Source of the DNA: Phytophthora sp. 'mugwort'
Lineage: Eukaryota; Oomycota; Peronosporomycetes; Peronosporales; Peronosporaceae
Length of the DNA: 64,000 nt
Reading direction: 5' to 3'
Assembly: GCA_033558025.1 (NCBI GenBank)
Contig: JAUCEF010000011.1
Coordinates: forward strand, 2,170,001 to 2,234,000
Under the pieces are notes generated by a model. That model saw only the letters and a list, made by a program, of their open reading frames with translations, had not been told where the DNA came from and searched no databases. Numbering within the stretch: the first letter of the stretch is position 1; every line of letters begins with the position of its first letter. Below are positions 31,601 through 43,465 of the stretch, piece after piece. The translations under genes were made by a program, and so were the position numbers.

Positions 31601-34467
31601 CCTACCTGTGGATATTTATCACGAGCGCCCCTCAGAATCGAGCGATTTTGCAGCAGTGCCCTCAGGATTGGTTTTAGCCAGTAGGAAACAAACAAAATAT
31701 ATAGACGCGTTCAACATGTACCCCCCCCCCCCCTGCCCTTGACCTGGGCAGCAATTTTAACTTGAACTGGGCGCAACTTTCAATCCGGTCTGCCGAACAA
31801 GCTTCTTTCTCCACTTTCCCAACTCTTCTATTTGCATTGTCACAACTTGTAGGGCTACAATACTTCTGTCCTTCAAGAACCTTGGCAACTCATACACATT
31901 CTGTTGTGTCGTATGCACTAGGTCCTAACTCTGAGGTCGTTTGTCTTCGAGTATAATGAATCTTCTCGACCGTCAGAGTAGACACGGCCGTGATGAAGTC
32001 AAGCTCAACGACTATTTCTGCTGAGCAAGCTGGAAAATTGCTTAAGGATGTAGAGTTTAACGATATGAAGTCTGTCGAGTTAGACTCCTCCAAGTCCAAA
32101 GGCTCGTACAAAACTTGGAAATGTACGTGGTACAACTGTGAATGGTTTGTGAAGCTGGCCTTTCGTCGGTGGCAAAACAAAAAGAAGTCAAGATTTCGCA
32201 TGATACCTCCTGGAACTTGGTTTGTACACAGTGTACACTTACGTCACCGTGACCTCTGTGACGCCATGCCACTTCTATCGGCCGGTCAAATACAAGGTTT
32301 AATTCCCAGGCACCTATTGTCCCGGGTCGTGAAACTTCGCTGCTTTGAATACTAGAATCTGTGAAAACTGTAAACCGTGTTGATCTGAGTGGACAGAAAA
32401 TTTCACTCAGTATTATTGCTGCCATATGTGAAATTGACGGAACACATATGAAGCATCCTTTGTGTAATGGAGTATGCCTAACCTTGCTCGGTAAGAACGG
32501 AGACACGGGAAACATTTTGATAGCCGCAGGTTTCGTACCAAAGGAGACGGAATGGAACTTTGCTTGGTTCATCGCAAACTGTATCGCAGCCGGGGTTCGC
32601 TTGTCCGATTTTGCTCTTTTGACTGATCGTGGATTCCAGTTGGCAGCCCAACAACTACTTGCACAAATCGGAATTCATATCCATCTCTCGTGTTGTAGCT
32701 TACACATTGTTTTTAATGTGTGCCATCGATTTAAGTCCATCGATACCCTCATTGAACGCGTGAAGCCGTTTTGTTTTAAATTGCAAGCTTACAATTCGCG
32801 TCGCGGTTACGATTTTGTACTTAATGAAATACGAGCGGAATTAACTAGTCCTATTCATGCCAATACCGAAAGCGAAGAGTACGTATCGGATTACCTCCGC
32901 AAGATTCATCCCACCAGTTGGTCGCGTTTCGGAAACGCAGTGCATGACGAGGACGATGCTACGTATTTTAAGAAGCATTGGATAATTTACCGACATATGG
33001 ATCTCCCAAGCCACTGTGTGGGATATGAACTACAAGCGGAGCAGAAGGCGAGAACAATGCTCTTCTTGAGAATACTACGGAACGTGCAAGTACCCACCGC
33101 ATTCATACGTTTTTGTTCACGGGTATTGGAAGTTCTTGCTGATAAATCGGACTCCTCAACTTGGCTGAAAAATGCACACGATGTCACACCGTCAGCAAAA
33201 ATTATGTTCGACGATGAGTTGAGCCTTGCTCCGATGCTTACCTTGATCAGGTCTCCCCCGCACAGCTATATTGTTCAGCAACATTACCATTTGGAGGGCC
33301 CAAGTGCAAATCCGGTTCGATCCTCTCGCTCGTTCCGAGTAAATCTAAACTCACTCGAATGCACCCGGTGCGCCAAAAGGGACCTTTCTCTAATTCCTTG
33401 TCGGCATCTGATACCTGCAGTATATGAGGAGAGGCGCAAAAGCAACGAAATTCTCATACACGAAATGCTAGAACGATGCTTTCATCGGGCCTACACCATT
33501 CCGGCTTACCATGCAGAATTCGCTAATGTTTCTATCACGGTACCGATAGAATCGGAGCTCCATCGCGACGTCACGTTAAAAATCTTCACCTCGTTACCGC
33601 CAAGCGGTGCGGAGTGCCGGTCCAATAAAACCTAAGAAAGATCGTCCCAGTTATAAAAACAAATCAGGAGTCACGGTGAGCTCCCAGCAACACACCCGCG
33701 AGGACATACAGACACACATCATCAAGCGGCTGTCAGCGAAATGCTATCTGATGTGGGAGCTTCCATTACAGCACCCGAGGTAAAACGCAGGGCTCCGTAC
33801 TCGTGTGGAAATTGCCGTGAAACAGGTCATAATGCGCGTCATTGTACGAACCGATCCACCGACGCTAAGACTGCCGAAGAAGGGATTGTTCCTGGAGGAT
33901 ACGTTGCTAATGGCAGCCCTTGCGTTGTGTGCGGTGTCTCTATCGGATGGATTCTGCTGTACACTGGAGACGAACAATAAACAATATACGTCAGCAGGGT
34001 TAGTGAAGAGGAATCTACGACAATGCATGAGTCAATGTGGCTTACCACTTTACATAGAGATCCACAAGGCTCATGTATAACGACCTTCATCCTGCAATGT
34101 CTTAAACTACGGCAGGTACTCCGTCCAGAGCATGTAATGGACCTAATGCAGCACACCAGCGCATGTTGCATCATGCCGTACGTCACCACCACACGAGAGC
34201 TCCTCTGGTCACGCGCTTCTTCTGCCCCACCGACAGGCGGTCCACCATCTCGTCGGTGATAGCCGACAGCTCCAGCAGCTCAAACGTCTAATTCACAAGG
34301 TTCAGGTTCATAACAGCAACAGGAAACGAGACCCCTTCCGACGAACCTTGACTTGCTCTCTGCTCTGTTTGAAGAGTGTCGAACTTTCACCCAATCAAAC
34401 AATCCTGAGGACACTGCTGCAAAATCGCACGACTCTGAGGCACTCGTGATAAATATCCCCTACCTGT
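31601..34467. mobile_element. Coding MULE with TIRs and 9-bp TSD
   Basis: The element spans 31610-34458 and is flanked by identical CCTACCTGT at 31601-31609 and 34459-34467. Terminal inverted repeats of about 60 bases lie at 31610-31670 and 34400-34458. Both start GGATATTTATCACGAG and end TCAGGATTG, with roughly 85-90% identity. The internal coding region is a Mutator-like transposase. The perfect 9-bp duplication and near-intact TIRs suggest a fairly recent insertion. It lies about 90 bp upstream of the likely FKBP first ATG, in its promoter region. Confidence 0.92.
31993..33980 (+). pseudogene. Mutator-like transposase, frameshifted
   Basis: Three reading blocks. Block 1 (31993-32355) is a FLYWCH/WRKY-like N-terminal region (WKCTWYNCEWFVKL, HSVHLRHRD). 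Block 2 (frame open 32349-33635) is the MULE core: EIDGTHMKHPL (first Asp), FALLTDRG (second Asp) and a SWIM-type ECTRCAKRDLSLIPCRHLI near the end. Block 3 (33620-33980) has a CCHC zinc knuckle, CGNCRETGHNARHC. Blocks 1 and 2 are joined by one frameshift near 32345; two more shifts lie near 33630 and 33730. The transposase is dead in this reading but complete in content. Confidence 0.85.
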
Positions 34468-34922
34468 CGATACGTAGTAATTGTAGTATTAATTGACTGT
34501 ACTATAGTACTACTAGTACTTTACTATGCAGTACACGTAAGTGGTTCACAGGAAAATACACCGTAGTAGTACTTACTATGCAGTACACACTGTAAGTGGT
34601 TCACGGGAAAATATACCGACAAAAGGGTAGTCCGTTCATCTTGACGCAGATGTGTAGTAGAAAGCATTACTCGTTCAGACCACGTGATCATGTAGGACGA
34701 AACGCGAAGACAACGACGTGGCATCGTACGCACATGTTTCTCTAGTTCTTTCTGTCCCTGGCGACCCGTTGCATTAACAGGTTTGGCTGGATGAAATGCT
34801 GGCTGGCAGGCGACCAGGCCGATGGTCAGCAAATTCTTGTTCGAATAGATAGTTGCAACGAAGCAGTTACAGTGCTTTACCGCTCACGACCACCAAGCAA
34901 ACGCACTACAACGTAAGCTCCT
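34468..34922. other. Intergenic with 50-bp tandem duplication
   Basis: Contains two diverged copies of a ~50-bp unit starting TAGTACTT(T)ACTATGCAGTA at 34514-34562 and 34567-34617. Otherwise 3' flank of the Myb gene. Confidence 0.6.
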
Positions 34923-36925
34923 CTAGATCTCAAAGCGGTGTGCTGTCGATAGCTGGTCGTGCGGGACTGCAGTGCTGTAAAAGTCCTGTGCCGTCATGGT
35001 TTTTGTGTCGGTGGTCGTCGCTGTCTGGTTCGATAGACCGTGAACCGGGATCTCGTCCTCCAGAATTAACTGCTGGAGCGAATCGTGTGACGTTGCAGCA
35101 GCACTAGCAGCACCTGCTTGTCCTGCTCCATTCACAGCATCGTACGCAGCGGCCGCCACAGCACTATCTGTCTTGTTTTCGTCGCCCAAATCCAGAGGAA
35201 GACTCATAAGGGAGCCTGCATCGTTAAGCGACGCAAGCTGCTGCTCGAACGAGTCCATGGAGCTCAGCTTCTGGTTGCCGTCAACAAGCTGTTGCTCGAA
35301 AATGCCATCACCGTTCACGGACAAGCTACTAAGACGTCGTGTCAAACCACCGTTGATCCAGGAATCGTCAGGCTCTACCTCAGCCGTAATTGAGCGAAGA
35401 CTTGCGCTCTTTGTGTCCCCGAGACTCAGCATTTTATTCAGCATTCGATGTGGACGTCCCAGCGACAGAGGCTTTGATCCCGTCGCGTCTCCCGCAATGG
35501 ATTCCGTCAGGGAGTGTGCACCTGACTGCGACTCCATTCTCAAAATCGCAGCGTCGATGTCGTCGCCGAGATCACGCAAGCTTGTGGCGGAGAGCATGCT
35601 CTTAAAACTACCATTGCCGAGCGAGTTATTCGAGTGGCCGCGCAAGAACTCGTTCAGGATCATGACGTCCTCCTGGCTCATCTTCTCGTCCGTCTCGTCC
35701 TCAAGGGGGGTCAGAATTGGCTCCAAGTTTACTTGGTTCGAGCTAATTGAATTGTTGCCGGCTGGGATTGGTTGAAGTGGCATTTCCATTTTCACAGGCT
35801 GGACAGGGGCAGAGTATGACATCTTCGGTCTGACTGGAGAGGTAGACACTGGCGGGACATCATCACTGTTCAGAAGACGCGGACGACCGAGTTTTGTGTA
35901 TGTCTTCTGGTTCGGATTTAGCGCTTTCCATCGGAGTTTGACAGCGTCTTCCGTACGACCCTACAATGCACCAATCAATTGTCAGTGTCCAGACAACTCG
36001 CAAAAAGGCTCGCGTGCTGCGTACCGGTAGAAGCTCAGCAATTTGAGTCCAGCGGTTGCCGTATTTCTCGTACGCCTGCTGGATCGCTTCATCCTCTTCC
36101 TCTGTAAATGGTCTGTCAACATATGAATATGCCCAATAAGTAAACGTTCTTCTCAAATCTTAGTCACAGATAACTCACGATTTGTTAATGCTCGGGTCCA
36201 AGCGGTTCCGCCAGCGTTCACGGCACTGCTTTGCCCTGCAAAAAAAAAAACACACACAATAAAAGCCTCTTTCAGCAATCGCACACTCCTCAATGTCAAG
36301 CCTGGTCGCAACATACGTTCGTCCAGGAATGTTGTTCGACACCTGGCGCCAGTTGTCATAGCCCTTAAGCATCATCTCCATTAGCAGCGCATCCTCCTCA
36401 ACCGACCAGGGGCCTTTCACGAGCCCCGGTTTCAACACCTTGTTCCAGCGCTGAAGACATTGCGCGTTGTCACGTCCTGGTACGCGCTCGGCGACAGCCT
36501 ACAGCAAATGCAGTGACAATCATTCCGTCAGCCCTGTGTGTCATCTCCAGCTCTTAAGCAGGAGCAGCACACCATCCAGTTGCGATGTCCGAGCTCGGCC
36601 ACGGCTTTCTTAAGTGCCTCGTCCTGCTCGGACGTCCAGCGCTTGCTCACGACGCCACCGCCGCTCTTCTTCTTCTGGGCCTCACCCGCCTGGTCCGCGT
36701 GCGGCTCGGCGCCTATGGCGTCGCGTCCGCGCTTCCTGTTCGCGCACAAACAATCTGGGCCGTCACTCTCTTGACCATTACTCTGAACTCGCCAGTAAGA
36801 GTAACGTACACTGCTGATTCAGCCACTATAATTACATGAGCGAGTAAATAATATCAAGCGTGAGTAGATGATTGAGCAGATGAGAGGCCAACGAGAGGCG
36901 GCTATACGTTGAAGCGCTTACCCAT
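34923..36925 (-). CDS. R1R2R3-Myb transcription factor (copy B)
   Basis: Inferred exons: 36922-36925, 36810-36825, 36573-36735, 36317-36498, 36179-36235, 36025-36112, 34923-35960. They sum to 1548 nt (515 aa plus stop) and every junction keeps frame with GT..AG ends. The product carries three Myb repeats at about residues 38-83, 88-136 and 140-188 with the usual Trp spacing (KRWTSEQDEAL, GPWSVEEDALL, PFTEEEDEAI; NRWTQIAELLPGRTEDAVKLRW). Such three-repeat proteins bind DNA in the nucleus, and in oomycetes some control sporulation. The long Ser-rich C-terminal region shares ILNEFLRGHSN with copy A. The start codon is on a 4-nt exon (ATGG) and the next exon is 16 nt; a 4-nt alternative for that microexon also keeps frame. 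Confidence 0.85.
36810..36825 (-). other. 16-nt microexon of Myb copy B
   Basis: Acceptor TATAG precedes and donor GTACGT follows. It joins ATGG to GAAGCGC to give MVAESAVKRGRD. Copy A gives MEPGVKRERD by the same arrangement. The shared VKRxRD across independent sequences supports the splice model. Confidence 0.7.
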
Positions 36926-37021
36926 GGTGCTCGGGTGTCTGTTCTGCGACTAGTTTCTCTGCTGTAGGCCTGGTGCCGTCGCTAGCGTTGTTCTCGGGCT
37001 TCTCGGCGCGAGCGGGGCCTT

Positions 37022-37037
37022 GGACTGAAGAGTGAGA
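37022..37037 (-). promoter_or_regulatory. Inr-like element of Myb copy B
   Basis: On the minus strand TCACTCT (37029-37035) fits YCAYTYY and is followed by TCAGTCC. It lies about 105 bases before the start codon. Confidence 0.5.
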
Positions 37038-37732
37038 CTCACGGAGTGGGGGACCAATTCTGCGGAAAGACAGTGTACCCACGTCTCATTGGTGCAAAAA
37101 GCACCTTCTGAGTTCTCTTCTTATTCGCCGATACTCGTGCGATCAATGGCGATTGGCCGAGCCTCAATGTGGATACATCATTACGCTACACATGGCCCGC
37201 GGCGCGCATCATACTTGCTCTCCCACTAGCGTTTTTGTGCTGTGTTTTCATACGGTTTCGTGTAGTATAAATACTGTAGTACTTGAATTAACAACGAGTT
37301 TTTGCCGGATCCTGCACGCTAAACCCAACTCCGGGCTTGAAACAGTTCAATTACTACATGTACTGTATTACCGTACTGTATTACAGTCCAACGGGATAAG
37401 CTTTTTTTAGGTACATAGGCAACGAAACTTCAGTTCCGCCCCGGATTCTTTCGTGTTGCCGTTCTGTTGCTCATCATATCAACCTCTGAACGCCCATTGA
37501 TTTATTTCTCGCACCAACACAAATCTACTGCTAACTGTCTGTCTGCCAGCTTGCCAATGAGCTGCCTGCTCGTGTCGTCTCCCTACCTACCAGCTTATAT
37601 AATGAAAAATAAAGACGTGTCCACGCCCCGCTTCATGTGCACGAGCCACGCATGATCGCTTCAGGTTACACTTCGCTGCGTTCTGCTTCCAACTCACTGC
37701 TCCGACAGTTCACCAGCGCGCCTCAGCGCATA
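37038..37732. other. Intergenic between the Myb genes
   Basis: Upstream region of copy B and 3' flank of copy A. No further gene or element recognised. Confidence 0.5.
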
Positions 37733-39530
37733 CTAGTACATCTTGCCCTTGCGAATCGGGCGCATGAGATCCGAATCTAGCAGGTCGTCGATGTCGTTCG
37801 AGATGTTGCTAAGTTCGTACGAGATGCCGTTCGAGTTTCGTCGAGGAAGCGATCGCGCCTCTTCGAAATCTAACGAGTGCGTCAAATTGCGACCACTGCT
37901 CGTCTCAAAGTTGCGTTGTGAGTACGCGTTCGGCTCCACTGGCAAGTTGGCAATGCGGTCGTCATCTTGGGTTACTGTATCGCCGCTGATCGACTTCTGT
38001 GCACGCCAACTGTCAATAAGCCCCTGGAACAGATTCTTGTCTTCGTGATCCAGGTTTTGTACGGCCTTCTGCAATGACTCCGGGTTCTTGAATGAGCAGG
38101 TCAAGCTGTCCATCATATTGCTGGCACTGGAGAGTCGATCCCTGTCATCTCTTTCCTTGGATATTGACACCGTCGCGCGAAACATCTCGTCCAGTTCACC
38201 GCTTGCTAGCAGGTCTTCCGGTGACATGTCTGTAAATGAGCTCAAGCCGCGTACGCTGCCAAAGCTAAGTAAGCCGTTCGAATGGCTGCGAAGCAGCTCC
38301 TTCAGAATTGCAGCATCATTAATCTCGTCTTCCGCCTTCACTTCATCGCTCAGTGGCTCTACTATAGGTTCTGGGTACTGGTTCGGCATTGGTACACGCA
38401 TTGTGGAAAGGAACTCTTCAGCGTGAGGCATTACCATCTGCGAAGGGTGTAGAGGCGGCGTCGGCATCGGCGATATTTGTGCGCTGTTGTCGGCGTACGG
38501 CATCGGGGCTGGATACCCATTTCCATACGGCGACATCTCTGGCATCGTTATAGGACCATTCATCAACGTCGCAGCAACATCATCGGGTGTGGGAGGTGCC
38601 GTAGAACGTTGCTTGTTCACAGTCATTCCTGGCATAAGTTTAGGACGACCGGGCTTGGCTTTCACCTTCTGGTTCGGGTTCAGTGCCTTCCATCTCAGTT
38701 TCACTGCATCTTCCGTACGTCCTGGCAGCAACTCTGCTATCTGCGTCCATCGGTTTCCCATCTTTTCAAACCCTTCCTGGATCATATTGTCTTCCTCAGG
38801 AGTAAAAGGTCTGCACCGCCAATACACCTCGTTAGCATATTTATCTATCAAGCACTTCATCACTGATAACGTACGATTTGTTGATGCTCGGGTCTAAGTG
38901 GTTCCTCCAGCGCTCGCGGCACTGCTTCGCTCTAAAATGCAGCAACAAACCCATCAGCATGTCCCTCATCCAGCATACATCCCTGCATCTTCAACCAGGC
39001 GTACGTTCTTCCGGGGATGTGGGCCGCTACCTCTCCCCACGAGTGGCAGCCCTGAAGCACCATCTGCTCCAGCGTACTGTCCTCTTCAAAGGACCAGTGA
39101 CCCTTGACTAATCCGGGCTTGAGCACCTTGTTCCAGCGCTGCAGACATTGCGCGTGGTTGCGGCCTTCCACACGCGAGGCGATTGCCTTCCAGTTGCGCT
39201 GGCCGAACTCATCCACGGCTTGACGTAGCGCATCATCCTGTTGGGGCGTCCAGCGCTTGCCCTTCTCTTCCTCTGCACGGGGCTTCTGCGCCTCGCTCGG
39301 TACTTCGTGAAACGAGCGCAGCGCGTCCTCGGCCGCATCTCGCTCGCGCTTACTGCAGTAGCATACAAAGGTCAAGCATAAGATGAGCACCACATTGCAG
39401 TTCCAGTGCGAAATGAAAAAAGTGACATACACTCCTGGTTCTGCAAAATAGACACAACAACAACATGCACGTAGCGACACTGTTAGAACTCGACGAAGAC
39501 GGCGAATACAAGAGCCGCAGACGCACCCAT
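37733..39530 (-). CDS. R1R2R3-Myb transcription factor (copy A)
   Basis: Inferred exons: 39527-39530, 39431-39440, 39005-39352, 38875-38931, 37733-38810. They total 1497 nt (498 aa plus stop), all junctions GT..AG and in frame (donors GTGCGT, GTATGT, GTACGC, GTACGT). Three Myb repeats lie at about residues 36-83, 88-134 and 140-186 (KRWTPQQDDAL, GHWSFEEDSTL, PFTPEEDNMI, NRWTQIAELLPGRTEDAVKLRW). A Lys-rich linker KAKPGRPK (AT-hook-like) follows, then a Ser-rich C-terminus with ILKELLRSHSN. Intron positions in the R2/R3 region match copy B, and the 57-nt exon is the same size in both, so the two arose by tandem duplication. Copy B has extra introns within R1 and R3. An Inr-like TCATTCA lies about 17 bases before the ATG. 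Confidence 0.85.
39431..39440 (-). other. 10-nt microexon of Myb copy A
   Basis: AACCAGGAGT is bounded by acceptor TTTTGCAG and donor GTATGT. It links the 4-nt start exon (ATGG at 39527-39530) to the exon starting at 39352. Reading frame and the encoded GVKRERD match copy B. Confidence 0.7.
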
Positions 39531-39559
39531 TGTAGTGTAGTGAATGAGATGCTGGTTGC

Positions 39560-40980
39560 AACACGCTCCCTGTCCCTAATGATAGAGCTCTTGTGGCAGC
39601 GGGGGGAGGCGATGAAGGCGCGCGACTTCTTCTTCGATGTTGTTGCTTGCGCGAAGATTATGGGACCCCAGATGTCGAGAAAAAACTTGTGTGGTATTTC
39701 CGCCAATGGGAGGGGCGCTGGATACTTAACGCAAGTGAGGACCAGGACGTGAAGCCTTTTGCTGAGCGTGCCGAACTTCAAGTTCGAAAGCGTATAGAGT
39801 CTGCAAGTGTACACACATTGCCGGTGTTGTCGGTCGTGAATTTGCTGCCTTACCTTAAATGCTTAACGCAGAGGGGGGCTGTGCAATCCAAGGCGCAGCA
39901 TTGAAGTTCAGTTTGGCTGACCAGATCCGCGCGGTATTGACATGAGTGCAGTGCCGTTTGTGCAGCGCAGCGGCGGCTCAACTCGACGTCGTGGTGAGAT
40001 TTTGCTGACATGTCGGCTCGAGGTTACACAACACGGTGGAATGGCATCTCAGACACCATCTCGCCGAGATCGCGCCTGAGATCGGTACCTTTACCGCCAC
40101 AACGTGTAGGCGACGGGCAAACTCTGCTTGCTACCGGCTGCTGCTGGTCAGCAGCACTCCAAGCACTGTGACCTGTTGCTGTTGGCTTCAACCACAAGCC
40201 TGAAGGTACCGAGTGTAACAGCATTGCTGGGACGAGTCGTCACTGACGACAACGACGATGCGGTGGGAGGCATGCACACTATTAAGAGTGTCACTCTGAG
40301 CCTCGTCGCCCGTTAGCTGGTTGTTAACTATCCGGCAACGAGCTGGGGTCTTCGACAATGCGTCGGTCCGCGCAATGCGGACGATATACACGTCACCACA
40401 TCTGGGAGCTGCCCGCCGGAGACGTCGGCGCGGGACAAGGATGGTGTGCAGGCTTGGGAACTGAATCAGCCCATCGGATGTGGGATAGGTAGAGAAACTT
40501 CAGAAACTGTAGCACATTATATACTACAGTAGTACATTTATTATACGCCAAATCTATTGCCCATGATTTCAGCCCTATGTTTTAAGCATGTTTTAAACCA
40601 TGTTTTGGCCATGTTTGTAATTACAATATCTTACAATTTTTAAGTCCCCCCGTACTCCGCCACCGCAACAACCCCCCAGAACCTGCTGTAACCGCAGGTA
40701 CGACAGTTCACCGGGCGGCTTTTTATATCTCAATTGCCCGGGATTCTCATAGTTAACATGTGATGCTGCGCATATATGCTGCTGGTGTCCTTCCTCCATC
40801 CCTTGGGGACCCTTCACAGGCAGGCAAGGCGTCCCTACTAGTCTAAGTTGCGCATCTCTCCTAGTCCCAGGTACAAGCTCTATACGCCATGTACCTGATC
40901 AAAGGTTAGCTAAGCGACTGTGGTTGTGTTGCTCTATCCAGATATCGAAGCCTGTCGAGAAGGAGACGTGTGCGGCTGCC
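39560..40980. other. Unassigned region upstream of Myb A
   Basis: Some protein-like pieces on the plus strand (WYFRQWEGRWILNASEDQ near 39690-39750; VTALLGRVVTDDNDDAVGG near 40220-40270), but no family recognised. Near 40575-40615 a CATGTTTT-type string repeats; a similar cluster lies at 41740-41800. Probably element sequence. Confidence 0.3.
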
Positions 40981-42469
40981 ATCATTGACTGAGCGAGAGG
41001 TGCTGAAAGACACGGTATGTGTTATCAAGTGACTGCATGGAGCAATCTGTGACGACAAGAAATACGATACATATGGGAGTGAAGTCTTGACGCAGATGGA
41101 CTTCTGTGTGCATAACATGGTGTACTCGAAGTCGACCGAGGAATTTCAACATCACGCAGGCGAGTTTAAAGTGTTAGCATGCTGGGACGGCCGCTCAGGA
41201 CTTTGGAGCTACTTCGAGAAAAAAATGGATTATGGGTCATGCTGCATCGCATGAGCCTCCCTCATTTTCGTAACAACACTAACAATCGGTTGAAAAACTT
41301 CTTCGGCAAACTAAAGGCGGACTTGGATAGCTCGATGTCCATGCGACAATGTCTGGAAGGAACTATTAGGTTCCAACGACGCAAAGAAGACGAGTACGTG
41401 GCACGAGTTATTATGCCGGGATTCCAAAGAAATTTGAACTACGACAACGAGATGAACCAGTTTCTCGGTATGATAAGTGAATACGTGACTGCGGTGTTCG
41501 TGACAGGTACAGTTTTGCCACGGAAGCAAGCACGATGGGAAGCTACACAGTTGAATACGACGACATGTACGTCGTTTTGTCGCGTGATGGTCGGACGCAC
41601 CGCGTCGACAAGTTTACGTGGACATGCTCGTGCGAGTTCTCGGCCACGATGAAGCTGCCATGCAGACATCTGATGCTGTATCGCAAGAACATTGCCAAGA
41701 TGCTAACGATTCCCTACTAATCGATCCATGCAAGGTGATACCATGTTTTAAGCATGCTTTGATCCATGCTTTCCATGGTTTGTTGCTATCCATGTTAACA
41801 TGTTTCACGTTTTGGCCATTGGCCATGTTGTACATTGGTAGATGGCTATGCGTTGGAGCACTAGAGGAAGAGCTGGCTGTTATTGATTTATCGTTGCGTA
41901 TAAGCACGGGGAGCGACGAAGTACAGCGAAAAAAGCGCATGACTGAGCGCGACAAGTACAAGAGTGCGCAGGATGTTTTCAGCAGAATCACCGCGGAAAT
42001 CACAGATCTGCCAGACGATAAATTCACATCAGCGCTTGTCGATTTGGAGAGTTGGTGGAGAACATTGCGTACAAAAGATGTACATATGGATACACATGCC
42101 AAGCCTGAAGGTGTGGCAAACGATAACAGTGTATCAATTGAGGCTGTGGAAAATGTTGTTTCAGCGACCCAGCGCGCGAGTCCGGCGAGTGTCGAGGACG
42201 AAGTCAAAGACGGTCACGTGCACTCTGATCCTCCGTGTATGAATTCGACTCAACGAAAGCCAACAGGGATGGAGAGGGGGGGACCAAACACGACAGTGAA
42301 ACCTTTCAATCCAAGAAGACGAACGGGCCGACCTCAAAAAGACAGAGCAGCAGAAACAGCGAAGCTTAGCCAAGGCAGGAAGGAGTATAACAAAGGCATT
42401 AAGCTACGCAACACGTTGAGAGAGGATGATGTGGTTGCTGTGGAAGATTTTTTTTCTGAAGGCATGTGA
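40981..42469 (+). pseudogene. SWIM-finger MULE-type transposase relic
   Basis: Plus-strand pieces in order: CVHNMVYSKSTEEFQHHAGEF (41100), then FRNNTNNRLKNFFGKLKADL and MRQCLEGTIRFQRRKEDEY (41265-41395). A frameshift near 41510 leads to YVVLSRDGRTHRVDKFTW and CSCEFSATMKLPCRHLMLYR, a SWIM zinc finger ending at 41720. After stops, an acidic/Lys-rich C-terminal region continues to the TGA at 42467-42469. The catalytic first half is missing or unrecognisable. Confidence 0.6.
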
Positions 42470-43362
42470 ACCTCCGCTCATGGATCTGCGTCGTTTGTCG
42501 AGATGTTCGAGGTTCGATTTGGTAGCTATAGGAGCAAAAAGTTGTCTGTGGAGAAGCGTGTTCCAGCGGGAGTAGTGGTTGCTTATCGCCTTCCAGAATC
42601 TATGGTCCGCGGTGGTCTAGATCTGATCGAGCGGAGATACTATGGATGTCAGTTCAACGCCAGATACAAATGCTGGATGCTGGGTGGTTAACGTTGACGG
42701 AGTTGGAGAGTTTACGCAGAGACAACTTATGACGATGCAGTATGTGTGGAATTTGGTCAAATCATGCAAGGAAGGAATGATGTGCTATTCATGGCGTATG
42801 TGCAAAGCTGATGGATAATTTGAATTTGCAGGAGCTGCTGTATTAGCTAAAAGAACGATTGAGTTGGGGCCGCACGAGCGGCTTCATGGATTTAGTGACG
42901 GGTTTGACGTAGGCTGGACCCACATATACTGTCCTCGCGGCAAGTGCTGGTATCACGACAATTTTATCTACGCTTTGGGGTGACGCTAGCAAACAAGTAC
43001 GAGAACAACATCACAATGTTTACCGCCTATGACAACTCCAGCTCCTGACAGAGGCAAACACGTCCCCCTTCGAACTCTGAGTTTGTTGACAGGGTCAGGG
43101 AAGGATCTGGTGTTTATGCACAGTCACTGGGTATGCCTAGTCGTAGCACGACCGGTCCAGGTTCACGACGGTGAAGTAGCTGCGCAGACGACGAAATACC
43201 CGGTCAGGGTTGGTCAAGAATCATGGTTAGGATCAAGACCCCGCGACACGCACCCTGTGTGAGACTTGCGGCGTTCCTTGGAGCCGATGCGGCCGACGAA
43301 CACTTCGACTTCGACCCAAGTGGTGACGGCTATAGACAACAAGTACGTCAGTCAATACCATT
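42470..43362. other. Unassigned; possible retroelement scraps
   Basis: A plus frame near 42503-42691 (MFEVRFGSYRSKKL) may continue the preceding element. Near 43040 ANTSPFEL resembles a Ty3/gypsy integrase tail motif. Too short to assign. Confidence 0.25.
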
Positions 43363-43457
43363 CACTATAGCAGACTCGGTCGTGAAGCGTACCGTGCACT
43401 GCTGATCTGGTACACTATAGCAGACTCGGTCGTGAAGCGTACCGTGCACTGCTGATC
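43363..43457. repeat. 50-bp-period tandem duplication
   Basis: A 45-base unit starting CACTATAGCAGACTCGG at 43363-43407 is repeated exactly at 43413-43457, separated by TGGTA. It lies at the left edge of the Polinton remnant, just before the integrase fragment, and may mark the truncation junction. Confidence 0.95.
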
Positions 43458-43465
43458 ATGGTACT

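Noticed and set aside
36922..37049. In-frame coding extension upstream of Myb B ending HHG
   Set aside because: It has no ATG; extending upstream would need a 19-bp intron. The ATGG start exon plus the 16-nt microexon gives a better and conserved N-terminus.
43040..43110. ANTSPFEL as proof of a Ty3/gypsy integrase
   Set aside because: A single eight-residue match in a stop-rich frame is not enough.
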